DNA of 64,000 bases. Source: Pedobacter sp. PF22-3 (GTDB taxonomy: Bacteria > Bacteroidota > Bacteroidia > Sphingobacteriales > Sphingobacteriaceae). Position 1 is the stretch's first letter. Every line of letters starts with the position of its first letter. Below the pieces are notes generated by a model, which saw only the letters and a program-made list of their open reading frames with translations, was not told the origin of the DNA and made no database searches. This document shows, in pieces, positions 45,347-54,836 of the stretch. Both the position numbers and the translations under genes were made by a program. The stretch lies in the NCBI RefSeq assembly GCF_026239555.1, contig NZ_JAPIVP010000002.1, forward strand, positions 62,001 to 126,000, read 5' to 3'.

Positions 45347-46567
45347 TTAATTTTGCTGAGTTTTATACTGTTTTTCCAGGGCTTTGATTTCTTTCTCTCT
45401 TGCTTCTTTCTCTTTTTTCAATTGAGCCTCAGATTTTGCCGGCTTTGGCTGTGTTGTTGCCGTTTGCTTCGGCTTTTCTTTTTTATCCGCGGGTTTCGTT
45501 TCCTTTGGTTTTGTAGCTGACGTAACGGTCGGCTTTTTTACTTCTGTTTTAACTGGTGCTGTTTTTTTCGGCTCTACTTTTTTAGGCTCTGTTTTTTTTA
45601 CTTCAGCCTTTTTAGGTTCAACCTTCCGAACTTCAGTTTTTTTTGGTTCTTCTTTTTTCTCTTGATCGGCTTCAGGGCGATCATCCATTGATGCAACTAT
45701 GGTACTTCTAATTAATGAATCGGTTACAGTTCGTTGTATCCTCAAACTATCTGCTGCAGAAATTGTTTTAGCTTTTTTCCTTAATTCTGTCGAATCTCTT
45801 CTTTCACAAACAATCTGATTCGTGTACTTAATATTGATCGTTCTATAAGTATCCCATCCTACCTGCGGCATGGCCTTTTTATAAAACAATAACAGGTTTT
45901 TCATTTTCTTTTCAAGCGAATCGGCATTACCTAAAATAATACGCTGATTACCTACTCTTGGTATCAGTTCAATATCATTTTTCTGATCAACCACAACCTG
46001 CTCAATCTGAGAATCCCAGAGGGTATCTTTTTTAATGAATTGTGCAGTTTTATATAAATCTCTTGCCAGTTGCGTATGCAAAGTATCTACTCTACTACCA
46101 AAAACTTCTGTAATATGTCCTGTTGCCACTAGCACATTAGCCGTAAAGTTTGATGAAACAGGCATTTTACGTCCATCGTTATCAATGTAAAAATCTTGTC
46201 CATTCTCACTTAATATACGAAGAATAGGCTGACGCTGTTTTACCTCAATGTGTAATACCCCATCCATTTCTACATATACTTTGGCAAAACCGATATAAGG
46301 ATTAGACTGCAGTTTTTTCTCTATTTTATGAATATTGATATTTTCGATGTTCCGGCCTAAAAGCACACCTTGATCTTCCTTCAAAATAGCATCGATCTCT
46401 TCGCGTTCTATAAAATTGTCTGCCCCGGGAATCAGGATTTTAACATCTGTACATTTAACTGTCTGTTTCTTCACATTGATAAAACTCAAAAGCGCCACCA
46501 CCCCAACCAGGCTGATTAGCCAGGCAAAGCCGGTAAAAATTGCGCTCCAGTTTATCCTTTTAAGCAT
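45347..46567 (-). CDS. ftsQ: Cell division protein FtsQ with long charged C-terminal tail
   Basis: Bitopic division protein linking early and late divisome. One membrane helix (about 8-27), a POTRA domain (about 35-105), and a beta-rich periplasmic domain (about 106-260). Unusually, the last ~110 residues are a low-complexity tail of reiterated KKTEVRKVEPKKAEVKK units, then a Lys/Glu helix. Typical FtsQ proteins end near residue 280. The gene overlaps murC by 8 bp (ATGCTTAA). The tail could bind cell-wall polymers or be a spacer. Confidence 0.88.
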   Translation of the reverse strand: MLKRINWSAIFTGFAWLISLVGVVALLSFINVKKQTVKCTDVKILIPGADNFIEREEIDAILKEDQGVLLGRNIENINIHKIEKKLQSNPYIGFAKVYVEMDGVLHIEVKQRQPILRILSENGQDFYIDNDGRKMPVSSNFTANVLVATGHITEVFGSRVDTLHTQLARDLYKTAQFIKKDTLWDSQIEQVVVDQKNDIELIPRVGNQRIILGNADSLEKKMKNLLLFYKKAMPQVGWDTYRTINIKYTNQIVCERRDSTELRKKAKTISAADSLRIQRTVTDSLIRSTIVASMDDRPEADQEKKEEPKKTEVRKVEPKKAEVKKTEPKKVEPKKTAPVKTEVKKPTVTSATKPKETKPADKKEKPKQTATTQPKPAKSEAQLKKEKEAREKEIKALEKQYKTQQN

Positions 46568-47915
46568 TGTTCAAAGTATTTTTAAGGGGATCGATAATCG
46601 TGTCGATATCTCCCGCACCTACGGTTAAAATTAATTCAGGCCTGGTATCATTAACATACTGAACCACAAAATCTTTTCCACATATTTTTTTATCCGCCAA
46701 AGTGATCTTATCCAATAAAAACTGTGAATTTACCCCTTCAATGGGCAATTCTCTTGCAGGATAAATCTCCAATAAAATCAGTTCATCAACAGTGCTTAAA
46801 ACTTTTGCAAATTCATCTGCAAAATCCCTGGTCCGCGTGAACAGGTGCGGCTGAAAAATTACCGTCAATTTTTTACCAGGATACAATTGTCTCACAGCAT
46901 CAAAGCAAGCCCTCAGTTCTTCAGGATGGTGTGCATAATCATCGATATAAATCTGATTGCCATTATTTACAATATATTCGAAGCGGCGTTTAACTCCCTT
47001 AAAATTTGCAACGGCCTGCTTTACTTTCTCAGCATCAATCCCCAATTGCAAAGCAATAGCAATGGCAACGGTTGTATTTTCGACATTGTGCTTACCAGGC
47101 AACATTAAACTGATATCTTTTATGCTATGCGTACTATCGGTATAATCGAAAACAAATTTCGAACCTTCTACCCTTAAATTTTCTGCTTTTGCTGTTGCTG
47201 TTGAACTTGCTGCATAACTCATGCTTTTTTCAAGCGGCACTCCTTCGTGAGCATAAAGTATACCTTCAGCTTTGAGTTGACCTGCAAACAAACGGAAAGA
47301 TTCTTCCAGATGACTTTTATCGCCATAAATATCCAAATGATCGGCATCCATAGAAGTAACCACGGCTACATCCGGATGTAGCGTGAGAAAAGAACGATCG
47401 TATTCATCAGCCTCTACCACTACCACATTATTTTCTCCAAAAAGCACATTACTGTTATAGTTGCTGGTTATTCCACCTAAAAAAGCGGTACAATCGTAAC
47501 CGGTATCTTTTAAAATATGCGCAACAATAGACGATGTTGTGGTTTTGCCATGTGTGCCTGCAATAGCAATACAGAACATTCCTTTACTGATAATCCCTAA
47601 AACTTCTGAGCGTTTTTTAAGCGCAAAACCTTTTTCTATAAAGTGGTTTAAAATTTTTGAATCTTTTGGAATTGCTGGTGTATAAACTACAAGGGTATCA
47701 TCCTGATGATCCAAAAATTCACTAGGCAATGCAGCGGTTTCATCAAGATAGGTAATCAAAATCCCTTCCTGTGTTAAGGTTTCGGTCAGTTTAGTTTTGG
47801 TTTTATCATAACCACAAACAACCTGTCCGCGTTTAGCAAAATAACGGGCAAGCGCACTCATGCCGATACCGCCGATACCAACAAAGAAAACCCTATTTAT
47901 TTTACTTAATTCCAT
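46560..47915 (-). CDS. murC: UDP-N-acetylmuramate-L-alanine ligase
   Basis: Adds L-alanine to UDP-MurNAc, the first amino acid of the peptidoglycan stem. 451 residues: Rossmann start FFVGIGGIGMSALARYF, the ATP loop AIAGTHGKTTTSS, the substrate site VVEADEYDRSF, and the C-terminal domain with IFQPHLFTRTRDF. It follows murG by an 82-bp word-like tract and overlaps ftsQ by 8 bp. High confidence. Confidence 0.97.
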   Translation of the reverse strand: MELSKINRVFFVGIGGIGMSALARYFAKRGQVVCGYDKTKTKLTETLTQEGILITYLDETAALPSEFLDHQDDTLVVYTPAIPKDSKILNHFIEKGFALKKRSEVLGIISKGMFCIAIAGTHGKTTTSSIVAHILKDTGYDCTAFLGGITSNYNSNVLFGENNVVVVEADEYDRSFLTLHPDVAVVTSMDADHLDIYGDKSHLEESFRLFAGQLKAEGILYAHEGVPLEKSMSYAASSTATAKAENLRVEGSKFVFDYTDSTHSIKDISLMLPGKHNVENTTVAIAIALQLGIDAEKVKQAVANFKGVKRRFEYIVNNGNQIYIDDYAHHPEELRACFDAVRQLYPGKKLTVIFQPHLFTRTRDFADEFAKVLSTVDELILLEIYPARELPIEGVNSQFLLDKITLADKKICGKDFVVQYVNDTRPELILTVGAGDIDTIIDPLKNTLNNA

Positions 47916-47917
47916 TT

Positions 47918-47997
47918 TTATTAGATTTGAGATGGGAGATATGAGATACTAGACAAATAGTCTAATCTCAAATCTCACATCTAGTTTCTCATATTTC
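47918..47997. repeat. Word-like low-complexity tract between murG and murC
   Basis: AGATTTGAGAT on the left and ATCTCAAATCT on the right form an 11-bp inverted repeat, with an inner CTAGACAAATAGTCTA hairpin. The words GAGAT and CTCAAATC recur. It is non-coding. Confidence 0.6.
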
Positions 47998-49101
47998 TTA
48001 TTTAATCAATTTCAATACTTCCCCGGCAATAATTTCATCTGCCATTGGCAATGCCATCTTTGCCAGGTTGTGAGCTAACGTTTCGCACTGTTCTTTATTT
48101 GTTAGCAATGCCAGCGCTTCCTTTACGAGCGTATCTTCTGCAGAGCGGTCGTTAATTAATATTGCTGCTCCATTTTTAACCAAGGCCATCGCATTTTTAG
48201 TTTGATGGTCTTCTGCTACATTTGGCGAAGGCACCAGGATTACTGGTTTTTTAATCAAACAAAGCTCTGCTATGGTTCCCGCCCCTGCACGGCTGATGAT
48301 TACATCTGCAGCGGCATAAGCCAGATCCATTTTATTTAAAAACTCCAGGATCCGAACATTGGGGTGATATGCTAAACCCAATCTTTCTATAATCCCTTTA
48401 TAGTAATACTTGCCTGTTTGCCAGATCACCTGCACATCTTGTGCAAGAATCTCAGGCAGGTGTTTTTCAATTGCCTTGTTCAGCGTTCCCGCACCTAAAC
48501 TTCCACCGGTAACCATAATGGTCTTTTTCAATGGATCTAGTTTTAAGAGCTCCGCTCCTGCATGGTGCTTCCCTTTAATATCAACCACTTCCTGGCGTAC
48601 CGGATTTCCTGTTTTCAAAATCCTATCGGCCGGAAAAAACTGATCCATGTCATCAAAAGCGACACAGATTTTTGAAGCCTTTTTACCTAACCACTTATTG
48701 GTTATCCCAGCATAAGAATTCTGTTCCTGGATGAGGTAAGGAATCCCCTTTAAAGAAGCTGCATATAATAGTGGTCCTGATGCATAACCGCCAACGCCCA
48801 CTACGGCATCGGGCTTAAAATCATTAATTATCTGGATGGCTTTACGCACACTACCGATAACCTTTAGCGGAAGTGCCAGATTTTTAATAATCGAGCCACG
48901 TTGCATCCCACTAATATTTAAGCCTATAATTTTATATCCGGCTGCAGGAACTTTTTCCATTTCCATGCGGCCTATTGCACCCACAAACAAGATTTCACAG
49001 GTTGGCACCATGCGTTTTAGCGCATTGGCTATGGCTACGGCGGGAAAAATATGCCCGCCGGTGCCACCACCTGATATGATAATTTTTGGGGAATTATTCA
49101 T
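47998..49101 (-). CDS. murG: UDP-GlcNAc:lipid I N-acetylglucosaminyltransferase
   Basis: Converts lipid I to lipid II on the cytoplasmic membrane face. 367 residues, GT-B fold: IISGGGTGGHIFPAVAIA (N-terminal glycine loop), GVGGYASGPLLYAA, the donor site motif ISRAGAGTIAELC, and VLVPSPNVAEDHQTKNA. The start ATG is standard. It lies between ftsW (237-bp gap) and murC. High confidence. Confidence 0.97.
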   Translation of the reverse strand: MNNSPKIIISGGGTGGHIFPAVAIANALKRMVPTCEILFVGAIGRMEMEKVPAAGYKIIGLNISGMQRGSIIKNLALPLKVIGSVRKAIQIINDFKPDAVVGVGGYASGPLLYAASLKGIPYLIQEQNSYAGITNKWLGKKASKICVAFDDMDQFFPADRILKTGNPVRQEVVDIKGKHHAGAELLKLDPLKKTIMVTGGSLGAGTLNKAIEKHLPEILAQDVQVIWQTGKYYYKGIIERLGLAYHPNVRILEFLNKMDLAYAAADVIISRAGAGTIAELCLIKKPVILVPSPNVAEDHQTKNAMALVKNGAAILINDRSAEDTLVKEALALLTNKEQCETLAHNLAKMALPMADEIIAGEVLKLIK

Positions 49102-49104
49102 TTT

Positions 49105-49337
49105 AATTATTTATCTATTTTTACCACCAAATGCACTGAGTTCTCACAGAGGGCACTGAGTTTTAATTTTTAACCGCAAAGCGCGCAAAGTTTTCGCAAA
49201 GCGCACTAAGTATATTTTACCACCAGGGCACTTAGACACAACGTATTTTAGGGCCTTGGTTTAACTTTTCAACCTTTCAATTCTCTAAACATTCCAACGC
49301 TCAACCCTACACCTTCAACCTTCCTACCTTCAACCTT
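49105..49337. repeat. Long word-like tract between ftsW and murG
   Basis: 233 bp in three word blocks: ACCACCAAATGCACTGAG with variants of CACTGAG, then AACCGCAAAGCGCGCAAAG with TTTTCGCAAAGCGCACTAAG, then repeated CTTTCAACC and CCTTCAACC units. It is non-coding. The first two blocks resemble 'accacagag/cgcaaag' repeats seen between genes in many environmental genomes, which I recognise from memory only. Confidence 0.7.
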
Positions 49338-49338
49338 A

Positions 49339-50532
49339 TTAAGCCATAGCAGGTATCTCTCCAACTATCACTTTATTTTTTACTTTTTCTTTATCCTCTT
49401 TTGTTGCTGCACTTGCATTTTCTTCTACATCGCGGCTTACACTTAAAATAATGCCGAAGGCCACACTGGTAAAGATCATTGAGGTACCCCCCATGCTTAC
49501 CAATGGTAATGGAACCCCGGTTACAGGACCTAAACCAACTGCCACTGCCATATTTGCAAAAGCCTGAATGGTTAGACTGAAACTTAGCCCGGCCGCCAGC
49601 AGCGCGCCGAAAGCCTTGGGTGCCCGCGTTACAATCTTGATACACCGGTATAAAAGCACCAGGTATAGTATCATGATTACAATTCCTCCCACAGTTCCCC
49701 ATTCTTCAATAATAATGGCGAAAATAAAATCGGAATACGGGTGTGGTAGGAAATTGCGTTGTGTACTATTACCTGGTCCTTTACCAAAAACACCACCAGT
49801 AGCCAAGGCAATTTTTGCCTGATCTGCCTGGAAAGTTTTATCTGAATGCTGCATTTCGGGATGCATAAACGTATTGATACGCGACATGTAGGTTTTTCTC
49901 CTTGGTCCTAAAAAGAAAACGAACAACAACAGGACAAAACCTCCCGCGCAAACAATCGCGATCTGTTTAATACTGATCCTACCGATAATTAACAGCAATA
50001 TACTTACACCAAACAGCATTAATGCTGTAGATAAATTGGCCAGTGCGATTAAAACAAATACCACACAAACCGATCCCATAATTGGTATAAATGACTCTTT
50101 AACGTTCTTAATGTTTTCTTGCTTTTTGGTGAGCATCCGGGCCAAAAAAGTAATTAATGCCAGTTTTGCCAAATCGGAAGTTTGAAAGGTTAATCCGATA
50201 ACCGGTATTTTAACCCACCTCGAAGCATCGTTTAAGTTGGTACCAAATATTAAGGTATAAAACAGCAAAGGAATGGTTACAATCATCAGCACCTTCGAAA
50301 TACCCGCATAATAGCGATAATCGAGCAGGTGGGCAATATAAATCATACCTATACCGAGCAATACAAAAATGAGGTGTTTGGTAAGCAAAAGTTTTTCTAC
50401 AGCTTCTCCTTTTTTATATGCCAAAGTACCCGTTGCGCTATACACCGCCATTACAGATATAAGCGAAAGCAGGATGATGATCAACCAGATCCATCTATCT
50501 CCTTTTGTTTTATTAAGCAGTGCCTGCAACAT
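49339..50532 (-). CDS. ftsW: Septal peptidoglycan polymerase FtsW
   Basis: Multi-spanning SEDS glycosyltransferase that polymerises lipid II at the septum together with FtsI. 397 residues with about ten membrane helices. Seen: the catalytic-loop region near GPRRKTYMSRI, the GKGPGNSTQRNFLPHPYSDF block (in part), and PVTGVPLPLVSMGGTS near the C-terminus. It starts 15 bp after the murD stop. RodA is the alternative in this family; the dcw position decides for FtsW. Confidence 0.95.
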   Translation of the reverse strand: MLQALLNKTKGDRWIWLIIILLSLISVMAVYSATGTLAYKKGEAVEKLLLTKHLIFVLLGIGMIYIAHLLDYRYYAGISKVLMIVTIPLLFYTLIFGTNLNDASRWVKIPVIGLTFQTSDLAKLALITFLARMLTKKQENIKNVKESFIPIMGSVCVVFVLIALANLSTALMLFGVSILLLIIGRISIKQIAIVCAGGFVLLLFVFFLGPRRKTYMSRINTFMHPEMQHSDKTFQADQAKIALATGGVFGKGPGNSTQRNFLPHPYSDFIFAIIIEEWGTVGGIVIMILYLVLLYRCIKIVTRAPKAFGALLAAGLSFSLTIQAFANMAVAVGLGPVTGVPLPLVSMGGTSMIFTSVAFGIILSVSRDVEENASAATKEDKEKVKNKVIVGEIPAMA

Positions 50533-50547
50533 ATATTGAGCCTCCTA

Positions 50548-51936
50548 TTATAATTCTCTTACGGCCGCCTTAAACTGGTTACCGCGGTCTTCGTAATTTT
50601 TAAACAAATCAAAACTTGCACATGCAGGAGATAACAATACTGCATCACCACGTTTAGCCAAATGAAAAGCAATCTGCGCTGCTTCTTCTGCAGAAAAAGT
50701 ATTTACAATAATCTCCACATCATCCTCAAAAGCATCATGAATACGTTTATTATCTTTACCCAAGCACACAATAGCTTTTACTTTACTTTTAACCAGATCC
50801 TTAAGCATATTGTAATCGTTGCCTTTATCAACACCCCCCATAATCAGCACAACATCGCTGGTCATACTTTCCAAAGCATACCAGGTAGAATTTACATTTG
50901 TGGCTTTACTATCGTTGATAAAATCGATACCCGAAATTTTGGCTACATGCTCTAACCTATGCTCAATATTCTTGAAATTACCCATGCTCTCGCGAATGGT
51001 CTCATTTCTTAATTCTAAAACTTTAGAGACAATGCCTGAGGCCATAGAATTGTAAATGTTGTGCTTGCCCTGTAAGGCTAAATCTAAAATAGACATGGTT
51101 AGTTGGTTATTAGGTTCTGTAAGGATATGTAAAGTGTTCTCTTCTAAATAAGCACCTGTTTCCACTGGCTTAACAATAGAAAAAGGATAAGTTTTGGCAA
51201 GAGGTTTAGCAATAGCCATGGCTTTCAGGCTTTCCTCATCATCTGCACAATAAATGAAAACATCATCTGCCGTCTGGTTTTGAATGATACGCATTTTTGA
51301 TGCTGCATAATTCTCCAATTTGTAATCATATCGATCTAAATGATCGGGTGTAATGTTTAATAGAACGGCAATGTCTGCCTTAAACTGAAACATATCATCC
51401 AGCATAAAACTCGAGATTTCCAGCACATAATATTCATAATCTTCTGTAGCCACCTGTGCGGCAAAACTCTGCCCAATATTACCTGCTAAACCTACATTTA
51501 AACCAGCATTTTTTAAGATATGATAGGTTAATAAGCTTGTGGTTGATTTACCGTTGGAGCCTGTAATGCAAATGGTTTTGGCATGGGTATATCTTTTAGC
51601 AAATTCAATCTCTGAAATCACCGGAATACCCTGAGCTACCAGCTTTTTAACCATTGGCGCTGTTGGCGGAATACCTGGACTTTTAATTACTTCAGTTGCA
51701 TTCAGAATTAATTCTTCGGTATGCTTTTCAGCTTCGAAGGGTACGCCAAGCTTTTCTAATGCAGCTTTATACTGATCAGCAATTACTCCATAATCTGAAA
51801 CAAATACCTCGAAACCTTTGGCTTGCGCTAGCTTTGCTGCACCTACCCCACTTTCGCCGGCACCAAGAATAACCACACGACCCCGCCCTGCCATTGCTGA
51901 CTTAGTATTGCTTGATGTGATCGTATTTGTGCTCAT
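50548..51936 (-). CDS. murD: UDP-N-acetylmuramoyl-L-alanine-D-glutamate ligase
   Basis: Adds D-glutamate to the stem peptide. 462 residues with VVILGAGESGVGAAKLA, the ATP loop CITGSNGKSTTSLL, NITPDHLDRY and the C-terminal LLSPACASFDLFKNYEDRG. The first ~16 residues (Ser/Thr-rich) are not conserved and a later start near MAGRGRV is possible. It is in the dcw cluster between mraY and ftsW. High confidence. Confidence 0.97.
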   Translation of the reverse strand: MSTNTITSSNTKSAMAGRGRVVILGAGESGVGAAKLAQAKGFEVFVSDYGVIADQYKAALEKLGVPFEAEKHTEELILNATEVIKSPGIPPTAPMVKKLVAQGIPVISEIEFAKRYTHAKTICITGSNGKSTTSLLTYHILKNAGLNVGLAGNIGQSFAAQVATEDYEYYVLEISSFMLDDMFQFKADIAVLLNITPDHLDRYDYKLENYAASKMRIIQNQTADDVFIYCADDEESLKAMAIAKPLAKTYPFSIVKPVETGAYLEENTLHILTEPNNQLTMSILDLALQGKHNIYNSMASGIVSKVLELRNETIRESMGNFKNIEHRLEHVAKISGIDFINDSKATNVNSTWYALESMTSDVVLIMGGVDKGNDYNMLKDLVKSKVKAIVCLGKDNKRIHDAFEDDVEIIVNTFSAEEAAQIAFHLAKRGDAVLLSPACASFDLFKNYEDRGNQFKAAVREL

Positions 51937-51939
51937 TCT

Positions 51940-52063
51940 TATTTTAGTATCTAGTAGTGAGTATCCAGACTGAAACCTCTACATTATATTTTTTATTATT
52001 CTCTTTTTACTTTAGCCTTTCGGTATTAACCACTAAACCCTATGCCCTAACCCTTTTAACCCT
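51940..52063. repeat. Word-like tract between mraY and murD
   Basis: Non-coding. ATTAACCACTAAACCCTATG and CCTAACCCTTTTAACCCTC reiterate ACCCT/AACCC words, with TAGTATCTAGTAGTGAGTAT at the other end. Confidence 0.6.
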
Positions 52064-53311
52064 CTATCTCAACTTCAATGTTACTATGGTCATAATTGCA
52101 AGCATGATTCCAATAATCCAGAAGCGGGTAACAATTTTAGCTTCGTGATATCCTTTTTTCTGGTAATGGTGGTGTAAGGGCGACATCAGGAAAATCCTGC
52201 GGCCTTCTCCAAATTTCTTCTTGGTGTATTTGAAGTAAGAAACCTGCATAATTACAGAAACCAGTTCTACCAGGAATATTCCGCATAAAATCGGGATCAA
52301 AAGCTCTTTACGGATCATGAGTGCAAATGCGGCAATGATCCCCCCAATGGCCAAACTTCCGGTATCGCCCATAAAAATCTGAGCGGGGTAAGAGTTATAC
52401 CAAAGGAAACCCACGCATGCACCAACAAATGCACCGGCAAAAATCATCAACTCTGCTGAATTTGGGATATACATGATATTCAGGTAATCGGCCATGATGG
52501 TATTACCTGATACATATGCCAAAATCCCCAGTGTAATGCCAATTACAGCAGAAGTACCCGTAGCAAGCCCATCAATACCATCGGTAATATTGGCGCCGTT
52601 TGAAACTGCAGTAATGATAAATACCGTAAAAATGAGGAATATGATAAATGCATATTTCTGATAATCGCCGCCTAAAAATTTCAATACCTTGGCATAATCG
52701 AACTCATTATTCTTATAAAAAGGCATATTGGTTTTGGTCGATTTTACATCTTGCGTATAATAAAAGGTTTCGCCTTTCTGACGCAATACCATCGGAACTG
52801 TAGAAGTACTTTTAACATTATCCTGAACAGTTTCTCTCACCACAATATTAGGGTGAAAATACATGGTGGTGCCAACAATTAAACCCAAACCCACCTGACC
52901 AACAACTTTAAAGCGACCAGCTAAACCTTCTTTGTTTTTTTTGAATACTTTAATATAATCATCCAAAAACCCGATTGCCCCCATCCAGATGGTGGTAATG
53001 ATCATCAGGATAACGTAGATATTTGAAATATTGGCAAATAACAATGTTGGTATAAGAATACCAAGCAAAATAATTATACCCCCCATGGTTGGTGTACCTT
53101 GTTTTTGCATCTGGCCTTCTAAACCTAAATTCCTTACGGTTTCTCCAACCTGTTTTTTATGCAGATAATCAATTAGCCTGCGACCGTAGACGGTGGTAAT
53201 AACCAATGAAAGAATAATAGAGATAGATGCACGGAAAGTGATGTACTGAAACAACCTTAACCCAGGTATATCATAATGCTTATGCAGGTATTCGAATAAT
53301 AAATATAACAT
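52064..53311 (-). CDS. mraY: Phospho-N-acetylmuramoyl-pentapeptide transferase
   Basis: Transfers the muramoyl-pentapeptide to undecaprenyl phosphate, making lipid I. 415 residues, about ten membrane helices; [19 protein letters not shown], the catalytic region [15 protein letters not shown], and [12 protein letters not shown]. It carries an extra ~70-residue loop (about 155-215) relative to E. coli MraY (360), usual in Bacteroidota. Its ATG overlaps the murE stop by 1 bp. Confidence 0.97.
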   Translation of the reverse strand: MLYLLFEYLHKHYDIPGLRLFQYITFRASISIILSLVITTVYGRRLIDYLHKKQVGETVRNLGLEGQMQKQGTPTMGGIIILLGILIPTLLFANISNIYVILMIITTIWMGAIGFLDDYIKVFKKNKEGLAGRFKVVGQVGLGLIVGTTMYFHPNIVVRETVQDNVKSTSTVPMVLRQKGETFYYTQDVKSTKTNMPFYKNNEFDYAKVLKFLGGDYQKYAFIIFLIFTVFIITAVSNGANITDGIDGLATGTSAVIGITLGILAYVSGNTIMADYLNIMYIPNSAELMIFAGAFVGACVGFLWYNSYPAQIFMGDTGSLAIGGIIAAFALMIRKELLIPILCGIFLVELVSVIMQVSYFKYTKKKFGEGRRIFLMSPLHHHYQKKGYHEAKIVTRFWIIGIMLAIMTIVTLKLR

Positions 53312-54768
53312 TAGCTGATTGGTTTTAATTGTTCAAGTAAAATTTCTTTATCATCAAAATGGTTCCTTACGCCATTAATCTCCTGGTACTTCTCATGCCC
53401 TTTGCCCGCTACAAGAATAATATCTCCTGGCTGCGCTAAATGACAGGCCGTTTTTATAGCTTCTTTTCTGTCTAAAATGGATAATGTTTTACGCTTATTT
53501 GTAGGCGAAACGCCAGCTTCCATATCTTTAATAATGGTTTGGGCATCTTCCGTTCGCGGATTATCAGAGGTTAGAATTACCTTATCGCTCCAATCGCAGG
53601 CCACCTGAGCCATAATTGGTCGTTTGGTTTTGTCACGGTCTCCACCGCATCCGATTACCGTAATTACCTGTTCGGTTCCTTTGCGGATATTGGCAATGGT
53701 ACTTAATACATTCTGAACGGCATCTGGCGTATGCGCATAATCTACAATACCAATAATCTTATCAGCAGAAGTGATATAATCAAACCTTCCTTCAGCACCT
53801 GACAAACGGCTCAACATCGTGAGCACTTTCAGTTTATCCTGCTCCAATAAAATTGCGGTTCCGTAAACAGCCAATAGGTTATAGGCATTAAAAGAACCTA
53901 CCAACTTAAAGTATACATCCTCATTATCGATATCTAAATGCAAGCCACTAAACTGATTTTCAATAATTTTCGCTTTAAAATCGGCCAGTTGTTTAAGCGC
54001 ATAGGTCTTTTTATGTGCTTTGGTATTCTGCAACATCACCATACCATTTTTATCGTCGATATTGGTCAATGCAAATGCCGTTTTAGGCAACATATCAAAA
54101 AATGCCTTTTTGGCTTTCAGGTAAGCATCAAAAGTTTTATGAAAATCTAGATGGTCATGCGTTAAATTCGAAAACACTCCGCCCGAGAAAGTCAAGCCTT
54201 CAATCCGGTGTTGTGCTACTGCATGCGAACTCACTTCCATGAAACAATAGTCGCAACCTGCATTTACCATATCCCTCAAAAGCTGGTTTAAGGCAATTGG
54301 GTTCGGTGTAGTATGTGTAGCAGGTACTACAGTATCATTAATATAATTCTCTACGGTTGATAAAAGACCGGTTTTATAACCTAAATCTTTAAATAATTTA
54401 AAAAGAATGGTCGCAATGGTGGTTTTGCCGTTTGTTCCGGTAATACCGATCAGTTTTAAATCTGCTGATGGATTTCCAAAATAATTGCCGGCCATGATCC
54501 CCAAAGCCACCGAAGTATTTTCTACTTTAACATAGGTTACGGTATAATCATCGATCTCTGGCAGATTCTCACATACAATTACACCTGCACCTTGCTGAAC
54601 GGTCTGCTTAATAAATTGATGCCCATCAGCCAAAGTACCCACTATCGCAAAAAAGATATCATCTTTACCTACCTTACGCGAATCGAAATTCAATGCATTG
54701 ATCTGCCTATCGGTTTTACCAACCAATTCTTTAATCGTTACGCCATAAAGTAAATCTTGTAATTGCAT
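53311..54768 (-). CDS. murE: UDP-MurNAc-tripeptide synthetase (diaminopimelate-adding)
   Basis: Adds the third stem amino acid. 485 residues from the ATG at 54768 (MQLQDLLYG); an upstream TTG frame is rejected. Seen: [28 protein letters not shown], and [10 protein letters not shown], where the DNPR motif is characteristic of meso-diaminopimelate-adding MurE. This agrees with dapA elsewhere in the window. It is followed directly by mraY. Confidence 0.96.
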   Translation of the reverse strand: MQLQDLLYGVTIKELVGKTDRQINALNFDSRKVGKDDIFFAIVGTLADGHQFIKQTVQQGAGVIVCENLPEIDDYTVTYVKVENTSVALGIMAGNYFGNPSADLKLIGITGTNGKTTIATILFKLFKDLGYKTGLLSTVENYINDTVVPATHTTPNPIALNQLLRDMVNAGCDYCFMEVSSHAVAQHRIEGLTFSGGVFSNLTHDHLDFHKTFDAYLKAKKAFFDMLPKTAFALTNIDDKNGMVMLQNTKAHKKTYALKQLADFKAKIIENQFSGLHLDIDNEDVYFKLVGSFNAYNLLAVYGTAILLEQDKLKVLTMLSRLSGAEGRFDYITSADKIIGIVDYAHTPDAVQNVLSTIANIRKGTEQVITVIGCGGDRDKTKRPIMAQVACDWSDKVILTSDNPRTEDAQTIIKDMEAGVSPTNKRKTLSILDRKEAIKTACHLAQPGDIILVAGKGHEKYQEINGVRNHFDDKEILLEQLKPIS

Positions 54769-54777
54769 TTTTTTTCT

Positions 54778-54836
54778 TTTTAGTATCAAGTATTTAGAAT
54801 CAAGTATTAAGACCTTAAACCTTTTTACCTTCCACC
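54778..54836. repeat. Word-like tract between ftsI and murE
   Basis: AGTATCAAGTATTTAGAATC and AAGTATTAAGACC repeat, followed by CCTTTTTACCTTCCACCTT. It is non-coding and 59 bp long. Confidence 0.6.

Noticed and set aside
45329..45520. Plus-strand frame opposite the FtsQ tail with Phe/Leu/Cys-rich sequence
   Set aside because: It is the reverse of the Lys/Glu repeat tail, so its composition is an artefact of that repeat.
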